Assembly: GCA_028622995.1 (NCBI GenBank)
Contig: JAJQJQ010000014.1
Coordinates: forward strand, 3,906,001-3,970,000
Length of the DNA stretch: 64,000 nt
Source of the DNA: Panagrolaimus kolymaensis
Taxonomy: Eukaryota > Nematoda > Chromadorea > Rhabditida > Panagrolaimidae
Direction: 5' to 3'
Notes under the pieces: generated by a model
Told to the model about the DNA's origin: nothing
Seen by the model: the letters and a program-made list of their open reading frames with translations, nothing else
Database searches by the model: none
Shown: one piece after another, positions 34,301-42,710 of the stretch
How the letters are laid out: every line of letters begins with the position of its first letter
Position numbering within the stretch: the first letter of the stretch is position 1
Translations under genes and position numbers: made by a program

Positions 34301-35474
34301 AAAATTCTTACAAAAAACATACTTTTGACTTCCAAAAAAATGCATACAAAAATGCAAACATTTCCCTTTCAAAAAAACACAAAGGGAAACTTTCGTGTCG
34401 AGAAAATTTTCACGAAATGCAAATTTAAATTGACCAAAACATAGGGATCCTTGACTCTCCGAAGCGTGAGACCAACATATTCGGAATCAGCGTAAAAAAC
34501 TGATCTAGGCTATCGGGACAAAACAAAAAAAAGCAGAAACGACATACAGACAAACATACAGACAGAAACGACACTCCAAATTAAAAAGGAGGATAATTAG
34601 GAATATATTTGTTTTAAGGTTTATTGCGCCCAAACTAAAGAAGATCATACACTTTTATTCAAAACTGAACCAAATATATGTTGTCATGAAATTGAATTCA
34701 CGGTCAAAATCGATGTTAATCATGTTGTCAAATTAGTTCAACGATCAATAATTTTAGGTGCAATTTTAGCATTGGAAGAAGATTTATTCAAATTAGTTCT
34801 ACCAAAAATTTCTGTAATTATTTTACTTGGAAATATTTCTTTGATTTCTATTTGGAATGATGAATCTCAAGCTTATGAATACTTAGAAACTTGGAATGGT
34901 ATGCTTTTTTTTAAAGATTTGAACCAAACAAACCAAACTATTTTTCAACGCAAAATGAAAAATTAAAAAAGTAATAAAAATATTGCTTTTTTCAGGAATG
35001 TTTGGAAAAGACATTTATTTAAGTTTCAAAGAAAATAAACCCATACTTGTCGATGATTCAGATCTCTCTGAACATGTCATTTACGGTATGCTTTAAAAAA
35101 ATTTTAAAATACATAAAATACAACAGAAATTTCTTCTAGATTTATTAGAAATTATGTCAATGCCTCAAAATAATTTCGTTGTTTCTAATCCAGAATGCAA
35201 ATTTAAAATTATCAAAAATTCTGATAATACTGCTTTGGTTGAAATCAAAGACCACGAAGGCAATCGAAAAGCTGCATCGCCAGCTTTTATGATGGCGCTT
35301 ATTTTAAAAGAACATATCAAAGCCATTAAAAATGAAATCGGAGAAAAACCAAAAGAAATTGGAATTAAATTTTTTGGAAAAAATGATTTCACTAAAAAAG
35401 AAAGACGCCGCATTCGAAGCGGATTGGAAGAAGCTTGCAAAAAATTAAATATTGTTTTTCATCCCATTGTTTAA
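25395..35474 (+). CDS. Hsp70-like protein gene split by an intron-resident Helitron
   Basis: Exons 25395-26252, 34619-34898, 34996-35085 and 35140-35474 join in frame to 520 aa. The donor GTGAGT follows ...SKTFY and the acceptor TTTTAAG precedes VYCAQTKED, both phase 0. The C-terminal 80 residues (ASPAFMMALILKEHIKAI, then EIGIKFFGKNDFTKKERRR, then EEACKKLNI) follow the Hsp70 nucleotide-binding-domain pattern of LKE-helix, PAYF-like strand, QRxA helix and AGLxV, but the active-site glycines and the canonical VPAYF and INEPTAAA are not kept. The rest is a diverged member of a nematode Hsp70-like family, or a relative I do not recognise. It is unlikely to be a working chaperone ATPase. Intron 1 is 8.4 kb because of the Helitron, whereas other introns are below 120 bp. 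Whether the transcript is still spliced is unknown. Confidence 0.7.
26294..26310 (-). terminator. Helitron 3'-end hairpin
   Basis: CTTACC TTC GGTAAG forms a 6-bp stem with a 3-nt loop, flanked by GGGGC and GTCCC that can extend it with a mismatch. Helitrons end in such a hairpin, and its position at the 3' side of the Rep-helicase transcript fits. The usual terminal CTRR is not evident, as in Helentron-type elements. Confidence 0.5.
26580..27190. repeat. Tandem subterminal repeats of the Helitron
   Basis: About 26580-26835 and 26926-27190 are two copies (period about 350 bp). Shared blocks include ATGTCAACAATGCG, GGCTCACCTGAGGTGATTTA, CCGAGGAAGC, ATTTATCCCATAAA, GGCATGACAT and CGCAACTCATCGCTG. 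The second copy ends just after the Rep-helicase stop. Confidence 0.85.
27203..32452 (-). CDS. Helitron Rep-helicase (RepHel), intact
   Basis: Uninterrupted 1749-aa ORF. Start chosen at ATG 32452 because it directly follows a good acceptor (TACTTCAG|GA). The 22 in-frame codons upstream are the pyrimidine-rich acceptor tract and would only mimic a signal peptide. Order: acidic N-terminus; 23-residue charged repeats (about residues 90-300) of the form NESDEQREARLAADREQ; a Cys-rich CTFCSGLHYSC/CCNCG zinc region; the replication-initiator HUH motif (LPHIHSLWW, about 765) and tyrosine pair YLFKYLFKG (about 910); then a PIF1-type helicase with Walker A GPGGSGKT (about 1250), Walker B VIVWDETPM, GGDFRQLGPV, and the C-terminal TINKGQGQTFD and YVALSRTRAWDKL motifs. 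The enzyme nicks, unwinds and rejoins element DNA during rolling-circle transposition. No endonuclease domain seen. GC content is above that of its surroundings. Confidence 0.97.
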   Translation of the reverse strand: MQAYVSDEDESGLRATQRNDASENVERSEVSEDESMEVDDNVSEPILMGAMIDANVIEGQELIPNEEVQLAAAISEDFATYCRRKKIRSSAANRRKWTRQRQSDEERLTELERLRQQRREARQRESAGQRALRLADLRERNRLSRDNEDDEQREVRLAADREQHVSLRETESDEQREARLNAQRVLQASQRENESDAQCEQRLADLRERNRLSRDNEDDEQREVRLAADREQHASLRENESDEQRAERLEDDRVQHALAHENETQDERTQRNESRRTDYERQRQNPANVFRAANSDNVEQFSLGDRDTPCTFCSGLHYSCENRTAQGTYDNCCNCGRVKVNFEPNFPEQLKAMLTREEGTDWRPFHDKINKYNTSVSFAYMKGEMRQLPGIFHYRVHGEVMHVLPRYTDPLPGQRPAFGQLWIVETNDAIEYRCQAPFASDCERRIFEFLHTLLVNVNEYANIYRMLHDIEDEEREVAEREGRTPKVYKILFKKTTNNTSDTYALPTVSNEVAGIYICDENGDIPWNDIQVQRKCNDGELPMAQRISKYSKHCEPLTFVLFNPYGRGDFWHYDRPKNPSNPQGGKLTALQYFLYKLALRTENENEPFNPILHGGKLLSKYLVWSFTIVDNERLKFLRLNQKKLRVDTYTGLTDYLRNVGEANDSLPGKKFVLPSSYTMGPRSQSEFLNDANAMCQKHGKPSLFITKTCNPDDPDITRHLFENQRAYDRPDVVDIVFNYHVKQFVKEMKSGIFGKVKAFLYVVEFQKRGLPHIHSLWWFEEEWNDIAKINDFISAELPDRESDPVLYELVVKHMLHRPCGEYDPNAMCMQDGTCKRHFPKAFSEETTFDENSYPTYRRRNDGKQATVNFKGRPFVLDNRSVVPYNAYLLKRFGCHINIEVVCSLRTVNYLFKYLFKGPDRINIEISSGQVNYDEIQCFLDARYLSAHEACWRLYKFDMHFSSESIERLQVHLPEQQTIAMAEDATIADMIRDAMKKSKLLAFFDLNRNAPNGVNRNLTYTEVCHHFTWDAKKREWHTRLRTTKPKCPRMYAVNPKNTELFYLRKLLTIVKGPRDYEDLRRDPYDPNAIHVTFREACVARGLVESDQIYYDALHEGTFFNLPRELRRLFARIVAHCDVEAPLWLWNQFRHQLISDLLRNHRGDEDLAENLAWRQVLRMIINNERSLEDYPILQMVAEIVGIDDESVDVTAHRIRGDQMRGTLNPEQANAYEAIMQRVVNPDNSAACFYIDGPGGSGKTYLFNCLFSNLVASDTDVVIMAWSGIAASLYETGRTAHNVFKLDFPFGEESQSGVVSSDSLGQALRKVKVIVWDETPMAPRRALEVVDEKLREIMNNDVPFGGKIIVCGGDFRQLGPVVKNGTRNDVIRNSVKMSPLWPLFSANKYDLISNERADNNGDDFAETILRIGNGSANDVHGKVSLPEECITESDLVEVIFGDVIRNNDLNAFASRAILSTVNAEVDTYNEAIIDLLDSDTEKIYQAVDRVEDNVFEYSPEHFETFKPNGFPAYKLRLRVNAVIMLMRNLNIREGLCNGTRLIVKRLERNIIVAEKLTNRSDNSEDNIVMIPRITLLDDSSVLKIYRTQFPVRVAFALTINKGQGQTFDCVGVDLSKGIFTHGHCYVALSRTRAWDKLHIKLPSDDVNSTRNIVYNELLNDDPLSVMLPDVPDYAALNPDWNVENNVNMEVDEEQRPIDDDNQVLENVSVNDIVDLEYEISDEWNDNVEMNDIDSDSN
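31620..32170 (-). repeat. 23-residue (69-bp) repeat array inside RepHel
   Basis: About seven 23-codon units. Two blocks, 31754-31846 and 31961-32053, are almost identical in DNA and 207 bp apart, so three units were duplicated together recently. The protein pattern matches score-and-three peptide (STPR) repeats known as a DNA-binding module. Confidence 0.8.
32520..32859. promoter_or_regulatory. Region between RepHel and RPA-like gene, with a promoter block repeated at 34.2 kb
   Basis: 32629-32710 (TGTAATTTCGAGGCAGACAG, GAGAAAAACTAAC, TTTTGACTTCCAAAAAAATGC, ACAAACATTT) recurs at 34231-34360 upstream of the RPA-like gene. The shared block at similar distance upstream of both Helitron genes suggests a common promoter element. 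Confidence 0.5.
32860..33933 (-). CDS. RPA-like single-stranded-DNA-binding protein of the Helitron
   Basis: Exons 33933-33836, 33781-33598, 33555-33288, 33241-33065 and 33011-32860 join to 292 aa. It begins with a basic MVNSPAKKRPRRSSP segment (possible nuclear signal). FVFQLDNKPVLPSLRTIP, then MFLCDRNADSFELTAWGD and a second segment with FKFIAYIAGEVIKP fit OB folds of replication protein A subunit 1. Helitrons of several lineages carry such RPA-like genes, thought to protect single-stranded intermediates. It is transcribed in the same direction as RepHel and lies 5' of it. An acceptor (TTTTAG at about 33980) precedes the start, so a leader exon or trans-splice is likely. RPA identity rests on the FELTAWGD strand and the Helitron context. 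Confidence 0.75.
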
Positions 35475-35534
35475 TAGACTTTAATTTTTTGACAATAAGT
35501 TTAGTAATGATTTTTATTATGATTTTCGTTTATT

Positions 35535-35640
35535 CTCCTTTTGTTAATTGATGTAAAAGTGAAATTTATATTTTGAATGTTTGCTTGCATGTTTTTTGCT
35601 CAAATTTTACAATAAAATTAAAATATTCGTATCATTTTTA
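35535..35640 (+). repeat. 3' flank shared with the eIF4B-like gene (copy 2)
   Basis: See 24430-24545; TTGATGTAAAAGTGA, TTTGAATGTTTGCTTG, GCTCAAATTTTACAATAAA and ATATTCGTAT in the same order. Confidence 0.75.
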
Positions 35641-35800
35641 TTGTAATTATTTTTTGATATTTGTTGAAACACGAAAGAAAGGTAAAGTAAAATAATTTTA
35701 TTTTTAAAATTCATTACACCGGGAGAAAATATTATTATTACACGAATATTTAAAAACAAATCTATGAAACATTAATTAACTATTTAGCTATAAAACATTT

Positions 35801-36115
35801 TTATTGATAGCAAAATTGATTATTATTCATGTTAGCCGTTGCACTTCGTTGAGCTGCTTCTTCCATAAATTTATTAAGCTTGCTTATTTGTTCTTTAAGG
35901 TTTTTGTTTGCTTTTTTTTGGTCTACAATTTTTTGAGGAATTTGACTTTGTCTTTCTCGAAATCTACGTTGATTATCAGCATTTTTCTGCTTTCGAAGCT
36001 TTTCTGCTACGCTTGCTGGACTTAATGGTTGACCAAATTCATCGAAGAATACTACCGGGTTTATTGGTGGTGGTTGATGCTTTGAGGCTTTAGTGGAACC
36101 TTTTGGGCGTCCCAT
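35801..36115 (-). CDS. Small AT-hook / basic coiled-coil protein
   Basis: Single-exon 104-aa protein. It opens MGRPKGSTKASK, whose GRPKGS is an AT-hook core that grips the minor groove of AT-rich DNA. A basic segment AEKLRKQKNADNQRRFRERQ follows, then a Leu/Ile-spaced helix KKANKNLKEQISKLNKF that could dimerise, so the layout resembles a bZIP-like or transposon-derived DNA-binding protein. The start directly follows an acceptor (TTTTGCAG|AT), which suggests a leader exon or SL trans-splicing. Probably nuclear. I do not recognise an exact family. Confidence 0.65.
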   Translation of the reverse strand: MGRPKGSTKASKHQPPPINPVVFFDEFGQPLSPASVAEKLRKQKNADNQRRFRERQSQIPQKIVDQKKANKNLKEQISKLNKFMEEAAQRSATANMNNNQFCYQ

Positions 36116-36118
36116 ATC

Positions 36119-37094
36119 TGCAAAATTATGAATTTTTTCTTTATTAAACCAGAAACTTTATTTATGTATGGAAAGAGTCCACGCGCACAAAAATCAATTT
36201 TTTCACTCACGAATGTTCAATGACACACTTTTTCTCTTTCACAAAAACTATCAACCACCTGTCTTTTTTTTGTTGATAAGTGAGTTTGTTTTTTTTATCA
36301 AACGATAAAAAATACGGCGAGTTTTAAATGACGCTTAAAAATACATTTTTTTATAACAACTTGATCGTTATTTTGTTGCAAAAATAGCAAAGTAAAAAAA
36401 TCAATCGAATAATGATGAATCATTCATTAAAAAACAAAAACAGGGAAGAAAGAGTTATCATCACTTTATAATCTTTTTTTCTTCTTCATGGATTTGGAAA
36501 CAATGAGTTTTTAAATGAAAAATATTCGGTACCACGAGCAAATAAATCTCAAACAAACAAAGAAGTGTTTACAAAATGAAAATTTTTGAATTTAAAAAAA
36601 AACAATAGGTTTTTATGTTGATTTACTTAATGAAACATAAGAAGACGATTTTTTCTTTATTTTTTGTTTTTTTTTGTTTGGTTCTGAGCCTAACAACAAT
36701 ACGTTTCTATTCCCTCGTTTTATAGTAAAACTTTGATTAAAAATCGCATAAACGTAAAAAGAAAAGAAAGAAGGGAGGAAGGAAAATAGTGTGTTTCTTT
36801 CGAAATCGTGTGCTCTTTTTTTGTGTTTTGGGCCAAATAAAGAGAGAAGAGTTTGGGTGTGTTGTCTTTCCGCTGGAAGACATAAAATAAAAAACCAACA
36901 AGATATATTTTTCTAAAACTTTTTTTTTTGCACAAAAGCATATTAATCACTAATCATTAAAAGCAACATTTTTGTACGATGTTTCAAACGCACAGGATAA
37001 ACTCAAAGCAAACATTTGCCTTGAGTGTCTAAATTTTTTCACCAATTTATTTAATAATATAATAACGAAAAACTTTTGGGAGTATAAAATTTTA
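36119..37094. other. Intergenic
   Basis: Upstream region of the AT-hook gene and 3' flank of receptor E. No gene recognised. Confidence 0.4.
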
Positions 37095-38391
37095 TTAAGC
37101 AACAGTATTAATTTGTAAATGAAGATTTGAAAAATTTATGCTTTGTATATTTGCTTTGGATGAATCAATTTTAGTTGTAGAATTATTAATATTATTGATT
37201 CGATTGTGTTGAGTTATTCCATTTGATACGGTTGAAAATTTGTTTAACCAAATAAAGCTTTTAACTTTTTGTCGATATGGAGCTATAATTAAGATGGCAG
37301 CTATGGGATTAACCACCGTAATCCAACCAAGAAAAAATGAAAAAAATAATGGAATTTTTATGCTTTCGATGTTAAAACAAAATATTGCTGTCAACGAAAA
37401 TACTGGAATATTTCCAATTAAAAATGGACCAATCGCCTGAAAATTAAATTTTGTGTGATTAAAAGTAGCTAAAAAATATCAGAAAATAAAGCTTACTTGA
37501 ATGGTCAAAGTTTTATTGAGTTGTTTACTAAGAATTTTAGTGCTAGAATAATTTGAAACATGTGTTCTTAGAGTTCCAGCAATGGCAATACTAAAATAAA
37601 CGACCAAAGTATAACTTAATCCAGTGGTAACTCCAAAAGTTCCAATTACAGCAAAAAATGGGATGTCTCCCTAAAAAACAACTTTATATAACAAAAAATT
37701 TGCAAGAATTATACTTACAATTTCTACAGCAGCAAATGATACTCCATTTTTAAACTCATCCAACCAAAATTCATTATTAAAAATTTCTTTGTTTTTTGAA
37801 TAATTTTCAAAATTTATGGGATAACACCAAATAAATAAAGGAAAAATTATTAAAAAAGTTATTAGGAGAATTAAATATGGTATAATTACATGTTTTGCTT
37901 GAACTTTTATGTTTCTAGAAACAAAATTTATTAACGCGATAGTTATTATTTCTGTATGTAGTAAACTTACTTGCAAATAACTAAAAACCGTAAATAAAAT
38001 GGTATACATACAGAATTCATGGACACGGCAAGCAAAGATCCAAAAAACCAAAGTTCAATACTTGCAACATTGAAAATGTTCGATGTGAATCCGCTACCCA
38101 TAACAATAAAAACTTGATTTCCAATAACAAGAAATAGCTAAAATTTAAAAGAATTTTTTGAGCTTTAATTCATGAAACTAAAATTTAAAAGCTACAAACC
38201 GGTTGAGCAATGAGAGTAACGATAGCAGATAACAAATCAATAATGCAATTAGGTAATAAAATAATATTCATTTTTTTAATATTATTTTTATTTACGGATA
38301 AAATCAAATATATTAACAAAACATTTCCCCCAATTGCGAGAGATGTTCCAAAAATATAATTGATTTGAAGAAGTTTTAGTATTAAAGTCAT
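37095..38391 (-). CDS. Srd-like serpentine chemoreceptor E
   Basis: Exons 38391-38200, 38137-37971, 37914-37719, 37670-37497 and 37436-37095 encode 356 aa, with exactly the exon sizes of receptors A and D except for a longer tail. Motifs kept: NVLLIYLILSVNKNNIKK, IILLPNCIIDLL, IPFYLRFLVICK, NNEFWLDEFKNG, SKQLNKTLTIQ, VNPIAAILIIAPYRQK. The Asn/Thr/Ile-rich C-terminal tail (about 55 residues after PYRQK) is cytoplasmic and unrelated to those of A and D. All splice sites are canonical. It lies 19 kb from the main cluster and on the opposite strand, so it derives from an older dispersal event. Ligand unknown. Confidence 0.92.
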
Positions 38392-40028
38392 AGCTTTTTA
38401 CAAGTTAAAATGTCATAAAATTATAAATTTCAATAAATGTGTTGTAAAAAAAAATTCAGCTGTCTGCACATATAACGAATGAGTTCAAAGAAAATAAAAG
38501 AGGCATGATTTTATGAGACATTTTTCTTAATTAAATTAGTATGTAATTTTCTTGAGCATTTCCTGTAAAATAATTACGTAACGAATTAAATTAAAACATG
38601 AGATAAAAAGAATTAATCAAATGAACTGAAATAATTTAGAAGTAAAGTATTTAATTTAGAGATCAATAAGATTAAGAAAACTAATACTTAATTTTTTTAA
38701 GATAAAATATTATTTATGTACAATAAATCAAAAATTTCGAGAAAATTTTTACAAGTTCGGTACAGTCTAAGAAAATAAAAATATCAACTTTCGAGCTACA
38801 TTCTGAAAGGTTAAAAACATACAGAAAATGAACTTCGCTGCTACTGTTGAATCAAATTAATCTATGAAGCATATGGATTGCTCAAAAAAAAAATTCTTTC
38901 GGACTACAACAAAGAAAATTAAATAAAAAATAAAATTTAGTGAAGTAAATATTAATTTAATTTAAACAAAAATAAAGTTTTCATTTTTTCAGTAAAAAAG
39001 GAAAAAATTAATAAAAGCAAATGAGCACTTTAAAGCTCATTTTTTGAGAAAGTCCAGCTTCGCCGAGAACAGCAAAAAATTTTTTTGATTTTCTGGGCTG
39101 ATAATTCGAATAAACAAAAAAGCACTTTTATTAATTTATAGAGAGAGCTTTAGATGGAGTGATTTTAAAGCACAGCCATATATTTTCTTCATTTTTTGCT
39201 TGTTTTGAATATACTTTTTAAAATTATTTATCCATTTATTTATTAGAGAAACTTTCCAGATTGTCAATTTTTTTTGAAAAAAATACAAACTTTATAAGCT
39301 TTATTTTAAAAAATTATTTTTTTATTATTGTTGGGATCTTTGAACAAGTTTAATAGACAAAACATGATGCAAAAAAATTATTTAAATAACAAGTTTAGTA
39401 CAAACTTGCATTCCAAAAATTTTGTAGGGTTTTGAAACATAAAAATAAATAAATGACCCTTGAATATCCATTAAAAGCCAAATTTCCATATTTAATTTTT
39501 TTTTCTTTTGGTTTTTTATCTTATTAAACATCTTTAAATGTCAATATGCATGGTTTTGAAATAAAAAATTAAAAGAGTGTACTACTTATCGAAAAAATTT
39601 GCTTTTTTTTTCACATTTTTTATATGGTTGAAATTTAAAGGTATTTTTTTGGACAAATTACTGTGATTTTTAATTTTTTAATCCATATAAAAGCTTCTTT
39701 GTAACCTGTCCATGAATCGATAATTAGAACGAGTATATCTCAAATACTTTATAAGTGATTTAAAAATACTATCATAATGTTTAAAAAGCTAATTGAGCGT
39801 TTTAATATTTTTTTTTTCTTCTTCTCGCTATTTTCCAAAAACAAATGTGCTTTTTTAAACACTAAAGAAAAATCATGCAGATTTATTAAATTTTAATTAA
39901 ATTGGGAATTGCGAAACGTTTTTCCTAAAATATGCTGAAGCTTCCAACGTAATTTCTTTAGTTTCAACGGGAACAGAAACAGGAGAACAAATGTGTGAAC
40001 TTAACATAGTTTTCACCATTTTCATTTT
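38392..40028. other. Long intergenic region
   Basis: AT-rich. No coding exon or RNA gene recognised on either strand. Confidence 0.4.
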
Positions 40029-40484
40029 TTAAGAGTTTGGCTTCCACTGGAAGACCTTTTTTGGAACATGAGCAACAAATAAATACTTGACGAATTTTTT
40101 CAAAATAATATTTGTAACATAGACTAGAGTCTTTGAATCAAAAATTATCAATTGTTGTTTTTCTTTTCCACCTTTGCGTTTAGTAATAATTTTAAAATTG
40201 GGCATTGTAACGATAACATATTTCTTGGAAAAATTTTCAGGAGCATACGGGCGAGGAATGCAAATGTGATCGTTGTCTGTAACTTTGATAGAGTTGTCAT
40301 TATCACCCATTAATGCTTTTACACGATATTTGAAATACGCACATCCAGAACAAAAAAAGCATTGACCTAGCTTCTCCCAATAAAATTCATAACAACAATC
40401 TCGATTTTCCAAATTAAAAATAATTAACCATTTTTTTTCTTTTTCATCATTAACAATATTTTGAATAATTGTTGAGAAGGTCAA
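40029..40484 (-). CDS. Cys-rich nematode protein, 3' exon (FLYWCH-like zinc motif?)
   Basis: A 151-codon exon that begins after an acceptor (ATTTAG|TTG), so its ATG must be in an upstream exon. It has NRDCCYEFYWEKLGQCFFC followed by SGC (closely spaced Cys), then about 38 residues on NDHICIP, a His-x-Cys pair, and a conserved-looking PNFKIITKRKG segment. The C/C...H-x-C spacing could bind zinc as in FLYWCH fingers. The broken gene next to it has the same succession of motifs, so they are paralogues or two halves of one two-domain gene. Function unknown. Confidence 0.5.
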   Translation of the reverse strand: MTFSTIIQNIVNDEKEKKWLIIFNLENRDCCYEFYWEKLGQCFFCSGCAYFKYRVKALMGDNDNSIKVTDNDHICIPRPYAPENFSKKYVIVTMPNFKIITKRKGGKEKQQLIIFDSKTLVYVTNIILKKFVKYLFVAHVPKKVFQWKPNS

Positions 40485-40904
40485 CTAAATTCTCCATCAA
40501 ATACTCAAACAACCTCTTTCTATGGCAATATGTTCCTTTGTACAACGACACGCTAATTTCTCTCTCTTCTGTTTTCATTCTTCAAGCTTGCTGATTTTTA
40601 ATCAATTCGATCAATTCGACATTCATCCTTGGATTTTCAACGACAACGACGACAACTTCGACTTCCTTTTTATTTGTGACTTCGTTTATTTATTGTTTGG
40701 TTAACAAAGTTAATTTTATTTAACTTCCTCGTGTCTTTTTCATCGTGTTTATTCATTTATCATCATGCAACCACCAATTAGCTACTCTGACAATGGAAAA
40801 CTTTATGCAGGCACGAACGATTCCTTGGAAGCTAAACCCATCCCGATAGCAGAGCTATCACATAATTTCAAAATCAGGCTTTTTAATTGTAATAAATTTG
40901 ACTT

Positions 40905-41625
40905 TTAATGGATATTCGACAGCTTCGCAATAATGCACAGTATTGATAAGCTCAACATGGTCTTCATTTTCATCATCATTAAAATGAAGAATAGCTTTAG
41001 TATCTTTTCATTGCGTTCGACATCAGCGACAAACATAACGTTTAATAAAATTAATCCAAATATATACGTAGCATTGCTTTTTTTCATTATCAGAGAATAA
41101 AATTAATTTTAAGGGGCGAGATAGATCATGATCGAATTCGATTGTTTCAAAATTTTTAGTACACACCCTTTCTTTTTTATTTGAATCTGGGCAAGTTTTT
41201 TTCTTCTTTGTAATTGGTCTAAAGAATATAAAAAATATATATTATAATTTATAAAAGCATAAAAACTTGTTCAACAAAGCTTTTATGTTATTCATCGGAG
41301 GGGTTATACGTTGTTGAAAAATTTGAAAAACCAAAAAAATAACTTACTCGATATTGCTGCTTTCATTTTCTGATTGATCACTAACTCTTTTTTTCATCAT
41401 CATCATCATTGGATATATTGCATTCATTCTCAACTGAACAACAATCATCTTCATCACTTTCATGATAATTGCTATCAACATTATTAGTTAAATTTCGTTG
41501 GCGTAGATTATATGGGCTAAAAGGCATAAATGAAAAATATTAAAAACTATGAAAATAATCAAATTAAAATGCTTACTGCTTTTCAAAACACTTTTTTCCA
41601 GTTTTATCCGATATTTCACTCATTT
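40905..41625 (-). pseudogene. Degenerate paralogue of the Cys-rich gene
   Basis: Starts MSEISDKTGKKCFEKQ at 41625 and has an acidic exon (PYNLRQRN, then a DDDDDE run) in which a homopolymer of A shifts the frame before KRVSDQSENESS. A third exon reads PITKKKKTCPDSNKKERV, then KKQCYVYIWINFIKRYVCR and a stop. A further frame continues CRTQ, LHFNDDENEDHVELI, HYCEAVEYP and KKPDFEIM. These match the order of motifs in the neighbour (FKxxVKA, NDHICIPRPYAPEN, MPNFKII). At least two frame breaks make it a probable pseudogene. Confidence 0.55.
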
Positions 41626-42544
41626 TGCTTGTAAAATATAAATATTGTAACAAGCTAAAAATATAGTATCAGAAATTTATATAAGTTGAAGAAAAAGAAT
41701 TATAAATCGCGCCTTTTTTGTATAAATTACCAAATTAAAAAATCAAAAAAGCTTAACGCAGAGCAATTTTTAAGAATAAAAAATAACACATTCGTTGATT
41801 AACTTTTTTTTTGAAAATTGGAAACAAAAAAAGAGTTTTTTTACCCGCGCTTTTTTTATGTGGCATTTACATATTTCTTTCTTCTTCAATTTTTATGAAA
41901 ACGCCATGCAAAGAATTGCTATTAAATATTTTACATTGACTAAAATTGGTCGCCGTTCTTTGATTATTTAAAATTTATAAGTGTTGTGCACACATATTTG
42001 AATGTGCCTGACTTCTAACACAAAAGCATGTGAAAGTCAGTGACTCACTCAATTCTCTCGCGCTTTCGTTTATATGTTGTTTTGTCATTGTTGTTCATTC
42101 TTGATTGTAAGCTTTGCTGCTTTTGTACCTTTAATATTTTGTACATTAAATCAATATTTATTTTTTATTATGTCTCCTGAAGCTGTGCACAACAATAAGT
42201 TTATATATATATTCTTTTGGAATACAAAAGCGATCAACTTTACTAAGTTTTAAATATTCTTTATCTTTCTCATTCTTTATTAAAGTTGCATTACCATAAG
42301 TTTTTAATTGTCAACTTCCTTAATGTTAAGAAATGGATTGAAGTTTAAAAGATATTTATTTTACTTTTCACATTTTGTTTTCTCAAAATCAAATGCAAAG
42401 AAAAAATGACAAAAAATAGTTTTAGTAGTTTTTTTTAATTTTCCAAGTTAAAAATTTGAATATTTTTTCTTTTTTGCTATAGCAATTCTACAAAAATTTA
42501 ATGCAATATACATTCCTTAATTTTTTGTTTGTTTGTTTATTTAT
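41626..42544. other. Intergenic
   Basis: Nothing recognised except the 3' flank of the U1 gene. Confidence 0.4.
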
Positions 42545-42710
42545 GGAGGAAGCGCGAACGCTATCCTCCTCACCCAAAAATTTAGCTGTTGGCGTATCCC
42601 GATGCGGGATAGCCATAGGAGTCAGCCTGAAACCCAAAAGTGCAATGGCCAAGCCTCATCCTAGAGATCTTATCTTATTGATCATAAGAGTCTCCCAGCC
42701 AGGTAAGTTT
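42545..42710 (-). ncRNA. U1: U1 spliceosomal snRNA
   Basis: On the - strand the RNA begins AAACTTACCTGG, the 5'-splice-site recognition sequence. Stem-loop I carries ATGATCA (U1-70K site), stem-loop II GAGGCTTGGCCATTGCACTT with the U1A-binding ATTGCAC loop, then GCTGACTCCTATGGC and stem III ATCCCGCATCGGGAT. The Sm site AAATTTTTGGG and the terminal stem-loop AGCGTTCGCGCT in GAGGA...TCCTCC complete it. The 166-nt length agrees with U1 of other nematodes (about 164 nt). Every functional element is present, so it appears functional. A protein-like open frame across it on the + strand is coincidental. Confidence 0.97.

Larger units (their letters stand above)
26275..34600 (-). mobile_element. Apparently autonomous Helitron (Helentron-like) with Rep-helicase and RPA-like genes
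   Basis: Rolling-circle transposon in intron 1 of the Hsp70-like gene, reading on the - strand. It contains the Rep-helicase ORF, an RPA-like gene upstream of it, tandem subterminal repeats near the 3' end (26580-27190), a hairpin at the left end (CTTACC-TTC-GGTAAG, 26294-26308) and, at the right end, the ACGCTGATTCCGAATATG segment (about 34470-34490 on the - strand) that I associate with Helitron 5' subterminal DNA. Exact ends are not fixed; coordinates are bracketed by the host exon sequences. Intact ORFs suggest recent activity. Confidence 0.85.

Noticed and set aside
40765..40908. Short + frame starting MQPPISYSDNGKLYAG
   Set aside because: Overlaps the end of the - strand pseudogene, has no partner exon and no family.
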